DNA of 64,000 bases from Notoacmeibacter ruber (GCF_003668555.1 NZ_RCWN01000001.1:1054001-1118000), one strand, 5' to 3'. Shown: positions 38,234 to 48,160, counted from the stretch's first letter. The notes: a model not told the origin generated them from the sequence alone. Translations and numbers: made by a program.

Positions 38234-38912
38234 GACACAGCCGGTTCTGGAGCTCTGCGCGGTCGACCGCGCCTATGAAGAGGCGGCGAAGCCGCTCGTC
38301 ATCCTGTCGAAGGCGGATTTCACGCTCTTTCCCGGAGAGATGGTGGCGCTGGTCGCCCCGTCGGGAACCGGAAAATCGACGCTTCTCCATCTGGCCGGGC
38401 TGCTGGAGAAACCCGACGCTGGCGATGTGCGCCTGCTCGGCAAATCCTGTGGCGACCTGACCGATGATCGGCGCACCGCCATGCGTCGCAGTGAAATCGG
38501 CTTCGTCTATCAGTTTCATCATCTTTTGCCCGAGTTCACCGCTCTGGAGAACGTGATGATGCCGCAACTGGTCAAGGGCACAGACAACGCGACGGCCCGC
38601 TCCCGCGCTCAGGAACTGCTCGATTACATGCGGGTCGGCCCACGGGCCAGCCATCGCCCGGCGGAACTGTCCGGGGGAGAGCAGCAGCGTGTCGCCATCG
38701 CGCGTGCGGTGGCCAACGCGCCGGCCCTTCTCCTTGCCGACGAGCCGACCGGGAATCTCGATCCGAAAACCTCGTCCTACGTGTTCGAAGCCCTGAGCTC
38801 TTTGGTCCGGCACGCTGGATTGAGCGCCCTCATCGCGACTCACAATTTCGACATCGCCTCCCGAATGGATCGCCGCGTTACCCTCTCTGCGGGAAAAGTC
38901 GTCGCCGCCTGA
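38226..38912 (+). CDS. lolD: Lipoprotein-releasing ABC transporter ATPase LolD
   Basis: A 228-residue ABC ATPase. Walker A is [12 protein letters not shown], the Q-loop lies in [18 protein letters not shown] (typical of LolD), the signature [15 protein letters not shown], Walker [13 protein letters not shown] and the H-loop LIATHNFDI. It energises lipoprotein release with the preceding permease. The ATG at 38226 lies within the end of lolC; an upstream in-frame start is inside lolC and rejected. It ends the proS-lolC-lolD unit. Confidence 0.95.
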   Translation: MSKTQPVLELCAVDRAYEEAAKPLVILSKADFTLFPGEMVALVAPSGTGKSTLLHLAGLLEKPDAGDVRLLGKSCGDLTDDRRTAMRRSEIGFVYQFHHLLPEFTALENVMMPQLVKGTDNATARSRAQELLDYMRVGPRASHRPAELSGGEQQRVAIARAVANAPALLLADEPTGNLDPKTSSYVFEALSSLVRHAGLSALIATHNFDIASRMDRRVTLSAGKVVAA

Positions 38913-38956
38913 TCGGCGATTAACCAAGCGGAACTCGGTTGTTCCAGAACGGCTTG

Positions 38957-38962
38957 CTATAT
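38957..38962 (+). promoter_or_regulatory. Candidate -10 element (CTATAT) upstream of the 29-aa ORF and dnaE
   Basis: CTATAT is a perfect match to the rhizobial -10 consensus. It lies 51 bases before the ATG of the 29-aa ORF and about 275 bases before dnaE. The -35 region is poor: CTCGGT is at the right distance, and TTGTTC is too close. Confidence 0.35.
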
Positions 38963-39012
38963 GAGAACAAAAAGGATACAAAAAGCGCATAGACCATAAA
39001 CAAAAGGTACCG

Positions 39013-39102
39013 ATGATGAGCGATATTCTCCAGGACGTGGCAGCTCTGGTCTCCATTGGCAGCTTCCTTGTCGCCAGCGCATTCTGGCTTGGGGCGCTCT
39101 GA
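39013..39102 (+). CDS. Putative 29-aa membrane microprotein upstream of dnaE
   Basis: A short ORF with ATGATG start, product MMSDILQDVAALVSIGSFLV plus ASAFWLGAL. Residues 9-29 would make one transmembrane helix, with an acidic N-terminal tail. AAAGG (39003-39007) is about 6-8 bases before the tandem ATGs, and a CTATAT element lies upstream. It sits in the 323-base gap between lolD and dnaE. I do not recognise a family; support is the combination of ribosome-binding site, -10 element and hydrophobic pattern. Confidence 0.5.
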   Translation: MMSDILQDVAALVSIGSFLVASAFWLGAL

Positions 39103-39175
39103 AAGCCGACCCTGTTGAAACTGGGGATTGCCCGTTCAGGCGCTCACTCGTTTCGACGCTTCGGGCGACGAACCT

Positions 39176-39209
39176 GGTTCAAACTTCTAGGATGGTGGAG
39201 GTTTGAACC
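39176..39209 (+). promoter_or_regulatory. Perfect 9-bp inverted repeat in the dnaE leader
   Basis: GGTTCAAAC (39176-39184) and GTTTGAACC (39201-39209) are perfect inverted arms around a 16-base loop, ending 26 bases before the dnaE ATG. It could be an RNA hairpin in the leader or a dimeric repressor site. No T-run follows, so it is not a terminator. Confidence 0.5.
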
Positions 39210-39235
39210 GAATCGTCCCGATCAAGGAGCAGGCA

Positions 39236-42200
39236 ATGGGTGCTGTTGAACAAGCGATGCCACGTTTCGTGCACCTGCGCGTTCACTCCCAATATTCGCT
39301 CCTTGAAGGCGCGCTGCCGCTCGACAAGATCATCAAAGGGGCTTTGGCCGATAATCAGCCGGCCATCGCGATTGCCGATACGGGTAATCTATTCGGAGCA
39401 CTCGAATTTTCCGAAAAGGCATCGAAAGCCGGGCTCCAGCCCTTGCTGGCGTGTCAATTGGCCGTGGAATTCGGAGATCATGCCGAGGAGGGCGGGAAAG
39501 CCCGTGGTGCGACCTACGCGCCGAAGCCGTCCCTGGTCCTGCTGGCCGCAACCGAAACCGGATGGGCCAATCTGGTTCGGCTCGTCAGCCGGTCCTATCT
39601 CGACGTCCCCGCGGGCGAACCGGCGCATGTGACGCCGGACGATCTGTCAGACCTCGCCGAGGGAATTATCTGTCTCACTGGCGGGCCGAACGGGCCGATA
39701 GGCCAGGAAATCAGGGATGACCGTCTCTCCGGCGCCGAGGCGCGTCTGAAAAGGCTGACGACGATTTTCGCTGATCGACTCTATGTCGAATTGCAGAGAC
39801 CGTCGGGCTATGACCGGGCGGTAGAATATCACTCCGTTCGTCTGGCCTATGATCTCGATCTGCCTCTGGTCGCGACGAATGAAGCCTTCTTTCCGACACG
39901 CGATGATTTCGAGGCGCATGACGCTCTCGTCGCCATTGCGGAGGGAACCGTCATAGCGGTCGATGAGCGCAGGCGGCTTACACCCGACAATCACCTCCGT
40001 TCTCAAGAGGAGATGATTCAACTTTTCAGCGACCTTCCGGAAGCGACTGATAATACGGTTGAAATCGCGCGGCGCTGCAGCGTTCGTGCGAGGACCTGCA
40101 AGCCGATCCTGCCGCGCTTCGCCGGCGCTGACGTCGATGATCCGGCGGCCGTCGTCGCGGCTGAGGCGGCCGAACTGGCGCGCCAGGCGCATGAGGGTCT
40201 GAGTGCCCGCCTCGCGCAGCACGGTCCCTGGGAGGGGCACAACGAGCAGGACTACCGCGATCGTCTCGACTACGAGCTCGGCATTATCGAGCGCATGGGC
40301 TTTCCGGGTTACTTTCTGATCGTCTCGGACTTCATCAAATATGCCAAGAGCGAAGATATCCCTGTCGGGCCGGGGCGTGGTTCGGGTGCGGGGTCGGTGG
40401 TCGCCTGGGCGCTGACGATTACCGATCTCGATCCGCTTCGTTTCTCCTTGCTGTTCGAGCGCTTTCTCAATCCGGAACGTGTTTCGATGCCGGACTTCGA
40501 CATCGACTTCTGCCAGGAGCGACGCGAGGAGGTGATCGCCTACGTCCAGCGCAAATACGGGCGCGATCAGGTCGCACAGATCATCACATTCGGCTCGCTT
40601 CAGGCCCGCGCTGTGCTGCGCGATGTTGGGCGCGTTCTTCAGATGCCCTATGGCCAGGTCGACCGGCTCTGCAAACTGGTGCCCGCCAATCCCGCCAACC
40701 CGGTGACCCTGGCGAAAGCGGTCGAGGACGAGGTTCGCTTTGCCGAGGAGATCGAAAAGGAACCGGTCGTCGGTCGCCTGATCGAGATCGCCAAGAAGCT
40801 GGAAGGTCTTTATCGCCACGCCTCCACGCATGCGGCGGGCATCGTGATCGGCGACCGGCCACTCTCCGAACTGGTGCCGATGTATCGCGATCCGCGCTCC
40901 GACATGCCGGTCACCCAGTACAACATGAAATGGGTGGAGCAGGCGGGTCTCGTCAAATTCGACTTTCTCGGTCTGAAGACGCTGACCGTGCTCGACACGG
41001 CGAAGCGTTTCATTGCCCGCAAGGGAGAGGATATCGACCTGGGCTCGTTGCCACTCGACGATGCGACGACGTACGAAATGCTGTCGCGGGGCGAAACGGT
41101 CGGCGTCTTCCAGGTTGAAAGCGCGGGTATGCGCAAGGCGCTGCTCGGCATGAAGCCCGACTGCATCGAGGATATCATCGCACTGGTCGCGCTCTATCGG
41201 CCTGGTCCGATGGAAAACATACCGGTCTATAACGACCGCAAACATGGGCACTCGGAGATCGAGTCGATCCATCCGAAGATCGACTATCTCGTGCGTGAGA
41301 CACAGGGCGTCATCGTCTATCAGGAACAGGTGATGCAGATCGCCCAGGAACTTGCGGGCTATTCGCTTGGCGAAGCCGATCTGTTGCGCCGCGCCATGGG
41401 CAAGAAGATCCGCGCCGAAATGGACAAGCAGCGTGTCCGCTTCGTCGACGGCGCGGTTGAGCGTGGCGTCGCCAAGCCCAAGGCGAACCAGATCTTCGAT
41501 CTTCTGGCTAAATTCGCCGATTACGGTTTCAACAAATCGCACGCCGCCGCCTATGCGATCGTTTCTTATCAGACCGCCTATATGAAGGCGCATCATCCGG
41601 CAGAATTCTTGGCTGCCTCCATGTCGTTCGACATGGCCAACACGGATAAGCTGAACGAATATCGGCGCGACGCGGAAAGGCTGGAGATCGAGGTCCGTGC
41701 GCCCGATGTCCGCTATTCCCGTCACCTATTCGAGGTGCAGGATGGCGCGATCCTCTATTCACTCTCGGCGATCAAGGGGGTCGGTGAAGCGGCCGTCCAT
41801 CATATTGTCGAGCAACGCCATGCTCTTGGCGGCTTCGCATCTCTTGCGGATTTCTGCGAAGCGCTTGATCCGCGCATCGTGGGCAAGCGTGTCTTGGAAA
41901 GCCTGATCTGTGCCGGCGCGCTGGACGGTTTCGGCGAGCGCCGCGAAGCGATGATCGCCGGGTTGGAGCGGATGATCGGTCTTTCCCAGCGCACACAGGA
42001 AAGCCAGATCAGCGGTCAGGCCGATATTTTCGGCTCGGGATCGGACGCGCTTGGCGAGCGCCTTCGCCTGCCCGCCGCCGAACGATGGACCAGCGCCGAA
42101 AAACTTCACCGCGAATATCAGGCTGCCGGTTTTTACATCTCGGCCCATCCGCTGGATGAATACAAAGAGGTCCTGTCACGCATGCGGGTGCAGAACTGGG

Positions 42201-42712
42201 CCGAGTTCGCCAACGCGGTACGGCGCGGCGCCAAGGCAGGCCGTTTGGCAGGCACCGTCACCAGCAAACAGGAACGCCGCACCCGAACCGGCAGCAAGAT
42301 GGGAATCGTCATGTTGTCGGATCCGACCGGCACGTATGAGGCCATTCTCTATTCTGAACAGTTGGTCGAATATCGTGATCTTCTGGAGCCGGGCCGTCCC
42401 GTGCTGCTGACCGTTACCGCAGAAAACAGACCGGAAGGGCCGAGTGTCCGCATCGGGTCGCTGCGCAGTCTGGATGCGGCTGCCGAAAGCCAGCACTCCG
42501 CCCTGCGTGTCTTCCTGCGTGGCAATGATGCGCTGGCGGCGCTGCAACGCAATCTGGCGCCTCGCGGTGAAGGAGAGATCAGTCTTGTCGTGCTCAAACC
42601 CGATAATGGCGGGGAGGTCGAGGTCGCACTTCCCGGTCGTTATCGGGTCAATCCGTCAATCGCCTCTTCCATGAAGGCGCTGCCGGGCGTAGTGGACGTG
42701 CAACTCGTCTGA
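39236..42712 (+). CDS. dnaE: DNA polymerase III alpha subunit (replicative DnaE1)
   Basis: A 1158-residue C-family polymerase. The PHP domain begins FVHLRVHSQYSLLEGALP. The palm contains GPGRGSGAGSVVAW and the catalytic aspartates of PDFDIDFCQERR. The later segments GVFQVESAGMRKALLGM, YQEQVMQIAQELAGYS and ADYGFNKSHAAAY are typical of the replicative type, and an OB domain near GRLAGTVTSKQERRTRTGSKMG is present. It is DnaE1, not the mutagenic DnaE2. The ATG at 39236 has AAGGAG 6 bases upstream; a TTG at 39203 in the inverted repeat would add 11 residues. Confidence 0.96.
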   Translation: MGAVEQAMPRFVHLRVHSQYSLLEGALPLDKIIKGALADNQPAIAIADTGNLFGALEFSEKASKAGLQPLLACQLAVEFGDHAEEGGKARGATYAPKPSLVLLAATETGWANLVRLVSRSYLDVPAGEPAHVTPDDLSDLAEGIICLTGGPNGPIGQEIRDDRLSGAEARLKRLTTIFADRLYVELQRPSGYDRAVEYHSVRLAYDLDLPLVATNEAFFPTRDDFEAHDALVAIAEGTVIAVDERRRLTPDNHLRSQEEMIQLFSDLPEATDNTVEIARRCSVRARTCKPILPRFAGADVDDPAAVVAAEAAELARQAHEGLSARLAQHGPWEGHNEQDYRDRLDYELGIIERMGFPGYFLIVSDFIKYAKSEDIPVGPGRGSGAGSVVAWALTITDLDPLRFSLLFERFLNPERVSMPDFDIDFCQERREEVIAYVQRKYGRDQVAQIITFGSLQARAVLRDVGRVLQMPYGQVDRLCKLVPANPANPVTLAKAVEDEVRFAEEIEKEPVVGRLIEIAKKLEGLYRHASTHAAGIVIGDRPLSELVPMYRDPRSDMPVTQYNMKWVEQAGLVKFDFLGLKTLTVLDTAKRFIARKGEDIDLGSLPLDDATTYEMLSRGETVGVFQVESAGMRKALLGMKPDCIEDIIALVALYRPGPMENIPVYNDRKHGHSEIESIHPKIDYLVRETQGVIVYQEQVMQIAQELAGYSLGEADLLRRAMGKKIRAEMDKQRVRFVDGAVERGVAKPKANQIFDLLAKFADYGFNKSHAAAYAIVSYQTAYMKAHHPAEFLAASMSFDMANTDKLNEYRRDAERLEIEVRAPDVRYSRHLFEVQDGAILYSLSAIKGVGEAAVHHIVEQRHALGGFASLADFCEALDPRIVGKRVLESLICAGALDGFGERREAMIAGLERMIGLSQRTQESQISGQADIFGSGSDALGERLRLPAAERWTSAEKLHREYQAAGFYISAHPLDEYKEVLSRMRVQNWAEFANAVRRGAKAGRLAGTVTSKQERRTRTGSKMGIVMLSDPTGTYEAILYSEQLVEYRDLLEPGRPVLLTVTAENRPEGPSVRIGSLRSLDAAAESQHSALRVFLRGNDALAALQRNLAPRGEGEISLVVLKPDNGGEVEVALPGRYRVNPSIASSMKALPGVVDVQLV

Positions 42713-42809
42713 AGAGTGCTCTCTTCTGTTCATCAGGCGGAGCGGGTTGCGCAGGGCGTGAGACCGCCCGGATGTGCAGTGCGGCCCGACCTGCAATACG
42801 GATTGACTC

Positions 42810-44036
42810 ATGCTCCAATTTCTCCGCTCCAACGCTCGTTGGCTGGCCGGCGGTTTTCTTCTCAGCTTTTTCTCATCCTTCGGCCAGACCTATTTTATCT
42901 CGCTTTCGGCAGGTGAAATCCGCGCGGAGTACGGCCTGACCAACGGGCAGTGGGGCACTCTCTACATGGTCGCGACGCTTGCCAGCGCGCTGACGCTGCC
43001 CTGGGTCGGGCGTTCCGTCGATGTGTGGCGCGCCGGTCTGGTCGGAGCGGCCTCGCTGGCCAGTCTCGCACTGGGCTGCCTCCTGATGGGGCTGGGGCAG
43101 GGTATTGTGATGCTCGGTGTCACAGTCTGGCTTCTGCGCCTCTCGGGGCAGGGCATGTGCGTCCATGTCGCGATCACGGCGATAGCGAAATGGTTCGCCG
43201 CACAGCGCGGTCGCGCTCTGTCTCTGACAGCAATCGGCATTGACTGCGGAGCTGCCATTCTGCCTCTCGCCTTTGTTTTCATCATGAGCAACCTTGGTTG
43301 GCGATCCGCGTGGCTCGCAGCGGCCGGACTGGCGCTTTTCGTCGTCATGCCGGTTGTCGGCGGGCTCTTGAGGATCGAGCGCGAGCCGCAGAGTACCGAC
43401 CCCGTTTCCGAGCGTCCCGCCGTGCGTGACTGGACGAGAAAAGAGGCGCTGCGTGATCCGTTCTTCTACGCTATATTGGCGGGTGTGCTCGTGCCGCCTT
43501 TCGTCGGCACCACAATCGCCTTTCATCAGGTCTACCTGACGGAGCTGCGGGGTTGGTCGCTGGCGACATTCGCCTCGGGTTATCCTGTTTTCAGCATCGC
43601 CACCGTTGCCTCGGCCCTCCTGTGCGGATGGCTGATCGACCGTTTCACGGCTCTGCGCATCCTCCCCCTGTTTCTGCTGCCTCTGACAGCCGGCGCCCTC
43701 GTTCTCGGGCTGGGGCGCGGCGAATGGAGCATCTTTGCCTGGATGGCATGTTTCGGCATGGCTCAGGGAACGTCCAGCACGCTTCTCGGAGCGGTCTGGC
43801 CCGAGGTCTACGGGACCAAGCATCTTGGGGCCATACGCTCCGTCATTATTGCGGCGACCGTCTTTTCCACTGCGGCAGGGCCCGGTCTGACTGGCATTCT
43901 CATCGATCAGGGGGTCGATTATTCGGCGCAGATCCTGGCCATGGGCGCGGTCGCGGCTCTTTCAGCGCTCCTCTTCGTCCCTCTTTCGGCACGGTTGCGC
44001 CGCCGACTGGAATTGCAAGCCTTCGCCGCAGCTTGA
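42810..44036 (+). CDS. MFS transporter
   Basis: A 408-residue major facilitator with 12 predicted helices in two halves. The family loop between TM2 and TM3 reads LPWVGRSVDVWRAG (G-x3-D-R/W type). The first helix region is FLLSFFSSFGQTYFISLSAGEIRAEYGLTNGQWGTLY, which resembles the oxalate/formate and CynX-like branches, but the substrate cannot be assigned. It is 97 bases after dnaE and 33 bases before gltX on the same strand; the function is unlikely to be linked to either. Confidence 0.85.
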   Translation: MLQFLRSNARWLAGGFLLSFFSSFGQTYFISLSAGEIRAEYGLTNGQWGTLYMVATLASALTLPWVGRSVDVWRAGLVGAASLASLALGCLLMGLGQGIVMLGVTVWLLRLSGQGMCVHVAITAIAKWFAAQRGRALSLTAIGIDCGAAILPLAFVFIMSNLGWRSAWLAAAGLALFVVMPVVGGLLRIEREPQSTDPVSERPAVRDWTRKEALRDPFFYAILAGVLVPPFVGTTIAFHQVYLTELRGWSLATFASGYPVFSIATVASALLCGWLIDRFTALRILPLFLLPLTAGALVLGLGRGEWSIFAWMACFGMAQGTSSTLLGAVWPEVYGTKHLGAIRSVIIAATVFSTAAGPGLTGILIDQGVDYSAQILAMGAVAALSALLFVPLSARLRRRLELQAFAAA

Positions 44037-44069
44037 TCCCAAAATGAAATCCGCCTAGCGAGTCTATTC

Positions 44070-45443
44070 ATGAAAACCGTACGCTTCGCTCCCTCCCCAA
44101 CCGGCTACATCCACATCGGTAATGCCCGCACGGCTCTGTTCAATTGGCTCTATGCCAAGCGGGATGGCGGGCGTTTCATCCTTCGGCTGGACGATACCGA
44201 TCAGGAGCGCTCCGAAGAGCGCTATGCGCAGGCCATTGTCGGCGATCTGAACTGGCTCGGCATCGAGCCCGACGAAACGGTGCGGCAATCCGATCGCTTT
44301 GCAACCTATGCCGCTGCTGCCGAACGTTTGAAGGCGGAAGGCCTGCTCTACCCTTGCTATGAGACACAGGAAGAACTGGAGAGGCGCCGCCGATTGCGTC
44401 TGGCGCGACGTCTTCCGCCGATTTACGGCCGTGAGGCGCTAAAGCTGAGTGAAGAGGAAAGGGCAGACCTCGAGGCCAGCGGCAAGAAGCCTCATTGGCG
44501 CTTTCGCCTGCCAAATTTCCGGGACGACCCCTTCCAGCCCGAACCGACTCCGGTCGAGTGGGATGATCTTGTGCGCGGGCCGCAACAGGTCGATCTGGCT
44601 TCACTTTCAGACCCGGTCCTCATACGTGCGGACGGAACATGGCTCTATACACTGCCTTCGGTTGTCGATGATGGCGATCTTGGCGTCACCGATATCATCC
44701 GCGGCGACGATCACGTCACCAACACAGGCGTGCAACTGGCCCTTTTCGACGCCCTTGAGCTCAAGCGCCCGAACTTTGGTCATCACAATCTGCTCACCGA
44801 TCCGACAGGAGCAGGGCTGTCCAAACGCACCGGCGCCCAGTCGATCCGCGGGCTGCGCGAAGCCGGGCTCGAGCCGATGGCGGTCGCGAGCATGGCGACG
44901 CTGATCGGGACCTCCCAGTCGGTCAAGGTTTTCGATGATCTGGATGCGCTGGCAGAGGATTTCGATCCGGCTTCGGCCTCCAAGAGCGCGGCGCGATATG
45001 ATGAGACGGAGCTTTGGGCTCTCAACCGCTCCATTCTTCATGAAACGCCGTTTGCCGATGTCGAGGAGCGATTGGGTGCGCTCGGTATTGATGGGGAAGA
45101 GGCGCCCGGCTTCTGGATGATCGTCCGTGCCAATCTCGACCGGTTCGAAGACGTGCAGGACTGGTGGCACATTGTGAAGGACGGGCCGGTAGAGCCAGTT
45201 TCGTTCGAATCGGATGATGACCGGAATTTTGCCCGGGCGGCTTTTGATCACCTGCCGGAAGGCGAGTGGGACGAGACTATCTGGAAGCGCTGGACCGATG
45301 CGGTGAAGGCCGAAACGGGCCGTAAGGGTCGTGGGCTTTTCATGCCGTTGCGGCTGGCGCTCACCGGTCGGCGGGCTGGCCCGGAACTCGCAGACCTGGT
45401 CGTGCTTCTCGGTCGGGAAAGAACACTGGCCCGACGGCCCTGA
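44070..45443 (+). CDS. gltX: Glutamyl-tRNA synthetase (second type, GltX2-like)
   Basis: A 457-residue class I synthetase. The HIGH motif is within [22 protein letters not shown] and the KMSKS motif is degenerate ([11 protein letters not shown]), a form usual in the shorter alphaproteobacterial GltX paralogue. The [19 protein letters not shown] block is conserved. Genomes of this group usually have two gltX genes; here only one is seen, and which tRNA (Glu or Gln) it charges cannot be told. Its last 83 bases are overlapped in antisense by the next gene. Confidence 0.93.
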   Translation: MKTVRFAPSPTGYIHIGNARTALFNWLYAKRDGGRFILRLDDTDQERSEERYAQAIVGDLNWLGIEPDETVRQSDRFATYAAAAERLKAEGLLYPCYETQEELERRRRLRLARRLPPIYGREALKLSEEERADLEASGKKPHWRFRLPNFRDDPFQPEPTPVEWDDLVRGPQQVDLASLSDPVLIRADGTWLYTLPSVVDDGDLGVTDIIRGDDHVTNTGVQLALFDALELKRPNFGHHNLLTDPTGAGLSKRTGAQSIRGLREAGLEPMAVASMATLIGTSQSVKVFDDLDALAEDFDPASASKSAARYDETELWALNRSILHETPFADVEERLGALGIDGEEAPGFWMIVRANLDRFEDVQDWWHIVKDGPVEPVSFESDDDRNFARAAFDHLPEGEWDETIWKRWTDAVKAETGRKGRGLFMPLRLALTGRRAGPELADLVVLLGRERTLARRP

Positions 45444-45804
45444 TCGGCCCTTTCGGCATATCACGCCACACTGGCTCGGCTTCCGGCTCCCGAGACGCGG
45501 CGACAACCGTCGCATCCTCTTGTGATGCCTGCACCGGCGCGGTCTCCACTGGCTCGATATCGGCCAGCTCCAGCTCATTCAAAGGGGCGGCGGACCCCGC
45601 GGCTTCCGACACCTGGCGGCGTGACAGGCCCCGAAGCCGGATGCGCCCTTCCGCTTCATCTCTTGTTTCCGTGGTCCGAGATTCATTCGGCAGGTATGAT
45701 ATCTGCGTCAACACGTGATCGTTTGCGATCCCCTCGTCGAAAAGCGGAATCGAGATGGTGGCGATGACGCCGAGCGCGATGGTGATCGTGACCGTCTTGG
45801 CCAT
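45361..45804 (-). CDS. Hypothetical membrane-anchored protein, antisense overlap with gltX 3' end
   Basis: A 147-residue protein with an N-terminal hydrophobic segment ([19 protein letters not shown], residues 4-22) and then a polar, charged, probably disordered tail containing [19 protein letters not shown]. No family recognised. Codon use (G/C at third positions) is like its neighbours through most of its length, supporting a real gene. The last 27 codons lie opposite the end of gltX. AGGA stands upstream of the ATG with loose spacing. Its 141-base upstream gap separates it from the epimerase gene. Confidence 0.6.
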   Translation of the reverse strand: MAKTVTITIALGVIATISIPLFDEGIANDHVLTQISYLPNESRTTETRDEAEGRIRLRGLSRRQVSEAAGSAAPLNELELADIEPVETAPVQASQEDATVVAASREPEAEPVWRDMPKGPIRAVGPVFFPDREARPGLRVPGQPADR

Positions 45805-45945
45805 GGGGAATCCTGATGCTCAAGGAATATCTCGTCGATCCGTCGGGTGCTTTGTCAACGGATTACGAGAGACTGATCTGTATAAGCGGGGAGGCTTAAT
45901 GCGCTCCTAGCGAACAGGATTAACGCGCCGCAAGCGAGCTTTTTT

Positions 45946-46929
45946 TTAGCCCCAAAGCTCCGGTTCGGGTGGCGAGACGAGCGAGCCCGCATAGTACAGT
46001 GCCGGTTGGCGGTCGCGCTTGAGGAGGAGGGGGCCGTCAAGGTCAACGAAATCAGCGGTCTGCGCCAGGAGAACGGCGGGTGCCATCGCCAGCGAGGTTC
46101 CGACCATGCAGCCGACCATGACGCCGAAGCCGAGTTCGTGAGCACGTTTCATCATCTGCAGGGCGGCGGTCAGTCCGCCTGTCTTGTCGAGTTTGATGTT
46201 CACGACGTCATAAAGGCCGACGAGCCTGTCGAGATCGTCCATCGTGTGGACGCTTTCATCGGCGCAGATCGGCACGGGATGGGGCACGTTGCGGAGAATC
46301 TCATCATGGCCGGCGGGCAGGGGCTGTTCCACGAGTGTGGCGCGGTATTGCAGAGCTGAAAGCAGATACTCCCGGATATTGTCGGGGGTCCATGCCTCAT
46401 TGGCATCGATGATAAAGCGCGACGAGGTAGCGGCTCCGGCAACGGCATGCAGCCGCGCGTGATCGTCGTCCCCGCCGACTTTCACCTTGATGAGAGGGCG
46501 GTGCGAGGCAACCCGTGCGTGAGCCGCCATCGTCGCGGTGTCGCCCATCGAGACCGTAAAGGCCGTGGTGACTGGGACCGGCGGCATGGAGCAGATATCG
46601 ACGTGAGCGCGTCGGCCCGAGCGCTTGGCCTCAATGTCCCACAATGCGCAGTCGATAGCGTTGCGTGCGGCGCCGGCTGGCAGAGCTTCCAGCAGTGCAT
46701 AGCGGTCCATTCCGTTCTCGATCGGCCCGCGCAACTGCTCGATTTGCGACATGACGCTTTCTTCGGTTTCTCCATAGCGGGCGTAGGGCACGCACTCGCC
46801 TTGACCGCGAGCGCCATCCTGCCCGAGACTGACCCGGACGACGCGCGCCTCCGTTTTCGCGCCTCGCGATATCGTGAAGGCACCCGCGATCGGAAAACTC
46901 TCCGGCGTGACCGTTAGCGTCCGTGACAT
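45946..46929 (-). CDS. Dipeptide epimerase (L-Ala-D/L-Glu epimerase-like, enolase superfamily)
   Basis: A 327-residue enolase-superfamily enzyme. After the capping domain come the K-x-K acid/base pair in LIKVKVGG (Lys148, Lys150), metal ligands Asp175 (IIDANEAW), Glu201 (LVEQPLPAGHD) and Asp224 (ICADES), and the opposite lysine in NIKLDKTGGL. The pattern fits dipeptide epimerases that recycle murein L-Ala-D-Glu. AGGAG precedes the ATG at 46929. The frame stays open for 440 codons upstream, antisense to mlaE, and that part is rejected. The stop codon lies in a T8 run. Confidence 0.9.
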   Translation of the reverse strand: MSRTLTVTPESFPIAGAFTISRGAKTEARVVRVSLGQDGARGQGECVPYARYGETEESVMSQIEQLRGPIENGMDRYALLEALPAGAARNAIDCALWDIEAKRSGRRAHVDICSMPPVPVTTAFTVSMGDTATMAAHARVASHRPLIKVKVGGDDDHARLHAVAGAATSSRFIIDANEAWTPDNIREYLLSALQYRATLVEQPLPAGHDEILRNVPHPVPICADESVHTMDDLDRLVGLYDVVNIKLDKTGGLTAALQMMKRAHELGFGVMVGCMVGTSLAMAPAVLLAQTADFVDLDGPLLLKRDRQPALYYAGSLVSPPEPELWG

Positions 46930-47001
46930 GCGATCTCCTAAATGAAATGTCGCCTCTATTGGCAGATGACATGAGTCGGCGACGCGGATATTGAAGATCG
47001 T

Positions 47002-48156
47002 ATGGCAAATGAAGGCAACATGGCCGAATCGTCTTCCACCCGTGCGGCTGCCGGGGTTGAGGAAAGCCGCTCCGACGGCGCTCAGGAACTGGCGCTGACC
47101 GGCAACTGGACAACCCGCGGCATTGCGCAGGTCGATAGCCGCATGCGCGAGGTCGCTGACGGCTCGGCCGATAATGTGATCTTCGATTTCGGTCCGATGG
47201 AAAATATCGATACGGCCGGGGCGTTTGTCATTCGGCGAACCGTCGAACAGCTCCGTCAGGCGGGGAAGTCGGTTGAACTCCGCAATACCGATGCCAACGA
47301 CGAAACGCTGCTCGAAGCTGTCGCGGAAGCCGCGGGGCAGAATCTGCCGGAGAAGCCATCGTCCAGTTTCGGCCTCTTGACGCCGTTTGCGGCAACCGGT
47401 CGCTTCGTCTTTACCGCCTTGGGACAAATCAAGGACGCTTTCGGAATCCTTGGCTCCGCGATTGCCGGCTCGTCCGGACACGGAATTTCGATCACGGCCA
47501 TCACCGCGCAGATCGACCGGATCGGAGTGGGCGCCATTCCGGTGGTTCTGCTCATGAATGCCATTATCGGCGCGATCGTCGCCCAGCAGGGCGCGTTTCA
47601 GCTTCGCTATTTCGGAGCCGAAATCTTCGTGGTCGATCTCGTATCCGTCCTCGTCCTTCGAGAAACGGGTGCTCTGATAACGGCCATCATGATCGCGGGC
47701 CGTTCGGGCTCCGCTATCACCGCCGAAATCGGATCGATGAAAATGCGCGAGGAGGTCGATGCTCTCAAGGTGATCGGGCTCAATCCCACCGGCGTCCTGG
47801 TTTTTCCCAGACTGGTGGCGATGATGATTTCGCTGCCCTTGCTGACCGTGGCTGCCGATGCGGCCGGCCTGGGCGGGGCGATGGTGATCGCCAATTATTA
47901 TTCCGATATCAGCTACACGGCCTTTATCGACCGAATGCAGAACTGGATCGATCTTTCCACAGTTCTTGCGGGTCTCATAAAGACGCCTTTCATGGCGCTC
48001 GCCATCGGGGTCATCGCCTCGATGGAGGGCCTGCGCGTTGGCGGCAGTGCAGAAAGTCTCGGTCAGCGCGTGACCGCTTCGGTTGTCAAGTCCATCTTCG
48101 TGGTCATTGTGCTCGATGGTTTCTTCGCCATCTTCTACGCCTCGATCGGGTTCTGA
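47002..48156 (+). CDS. mlaE: MlaE-family ABC permease with N-terminal STAS domain
   Basis: A 384-residue permease of an MCE-type lipid transporter. Residues about 28-115 are a STAS-like domain (LALTGNWTTRGIAQVDSRM, FDFGPMENIDTAGAFVIRR), which in other bacteria is the separate protein MlaB. The MlaE membrane domain follows, with ITAIMIAGRSGSAITAEIGSMKMREEVDALKVIGLNP as the coupling loop. The fusion removes the need for a separate MlaB gene. It is divergent from the epimerase and followed by the ATPase gene after 4 bases. Confidence 0.93.
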   Translation: MANEGNMAESSSTRAAAGVEESRSDGAQELALTGNWTTRGIAQVDSRMREVADGSADNVIFDFGPMENIDTAGAFVIRRTVEQLRQAGKSVELRNTDANDETLLEAVAEAAGQNLPEKPSSSFGLLTPFAATGRFVFTALGQIKDAFGILGSAIAGSSGHGISITAITAQIDRIGVGAIPVVLLMNAIIGAIVAQQGAFQLRYFGAEIFVVDLVSVLVLRETGALITAIMIAGRSGSAITAEIGSMKMREEVDALKVIGLNPTGVLVFPRLVAMMISLPLLTVAADAAGLGGAMVIANYYSDISYTAFIDRMQNWIDLSTVLAGLIKTPFMALAIGVIASMEGLRVGGSAESLGQRVTASVVKSIFVVIVLDGFFAIFYASIGF

Positions 48157-48160
48157 ATTG

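Noticed and set aside
39647..41725. 692-codon minus-strand frame inside dnaE
   Set aside because: The opposite strand is the intact replicative polymerase; the frame is a codon-usage shadow without motifs.
42711..42726. GAAGAG/CTCTTC hairpin after dnaE as a terminator
   Set aside because: Only 6 bp, overlaps the stop codon and has no T-run.
45930..45947. T8 run after GAGC as a plus-strand terminator
   Set aside because: The stem is short and interrupted, and no plus-strand gene ends close by; the run also contains the epimerase stop codon.
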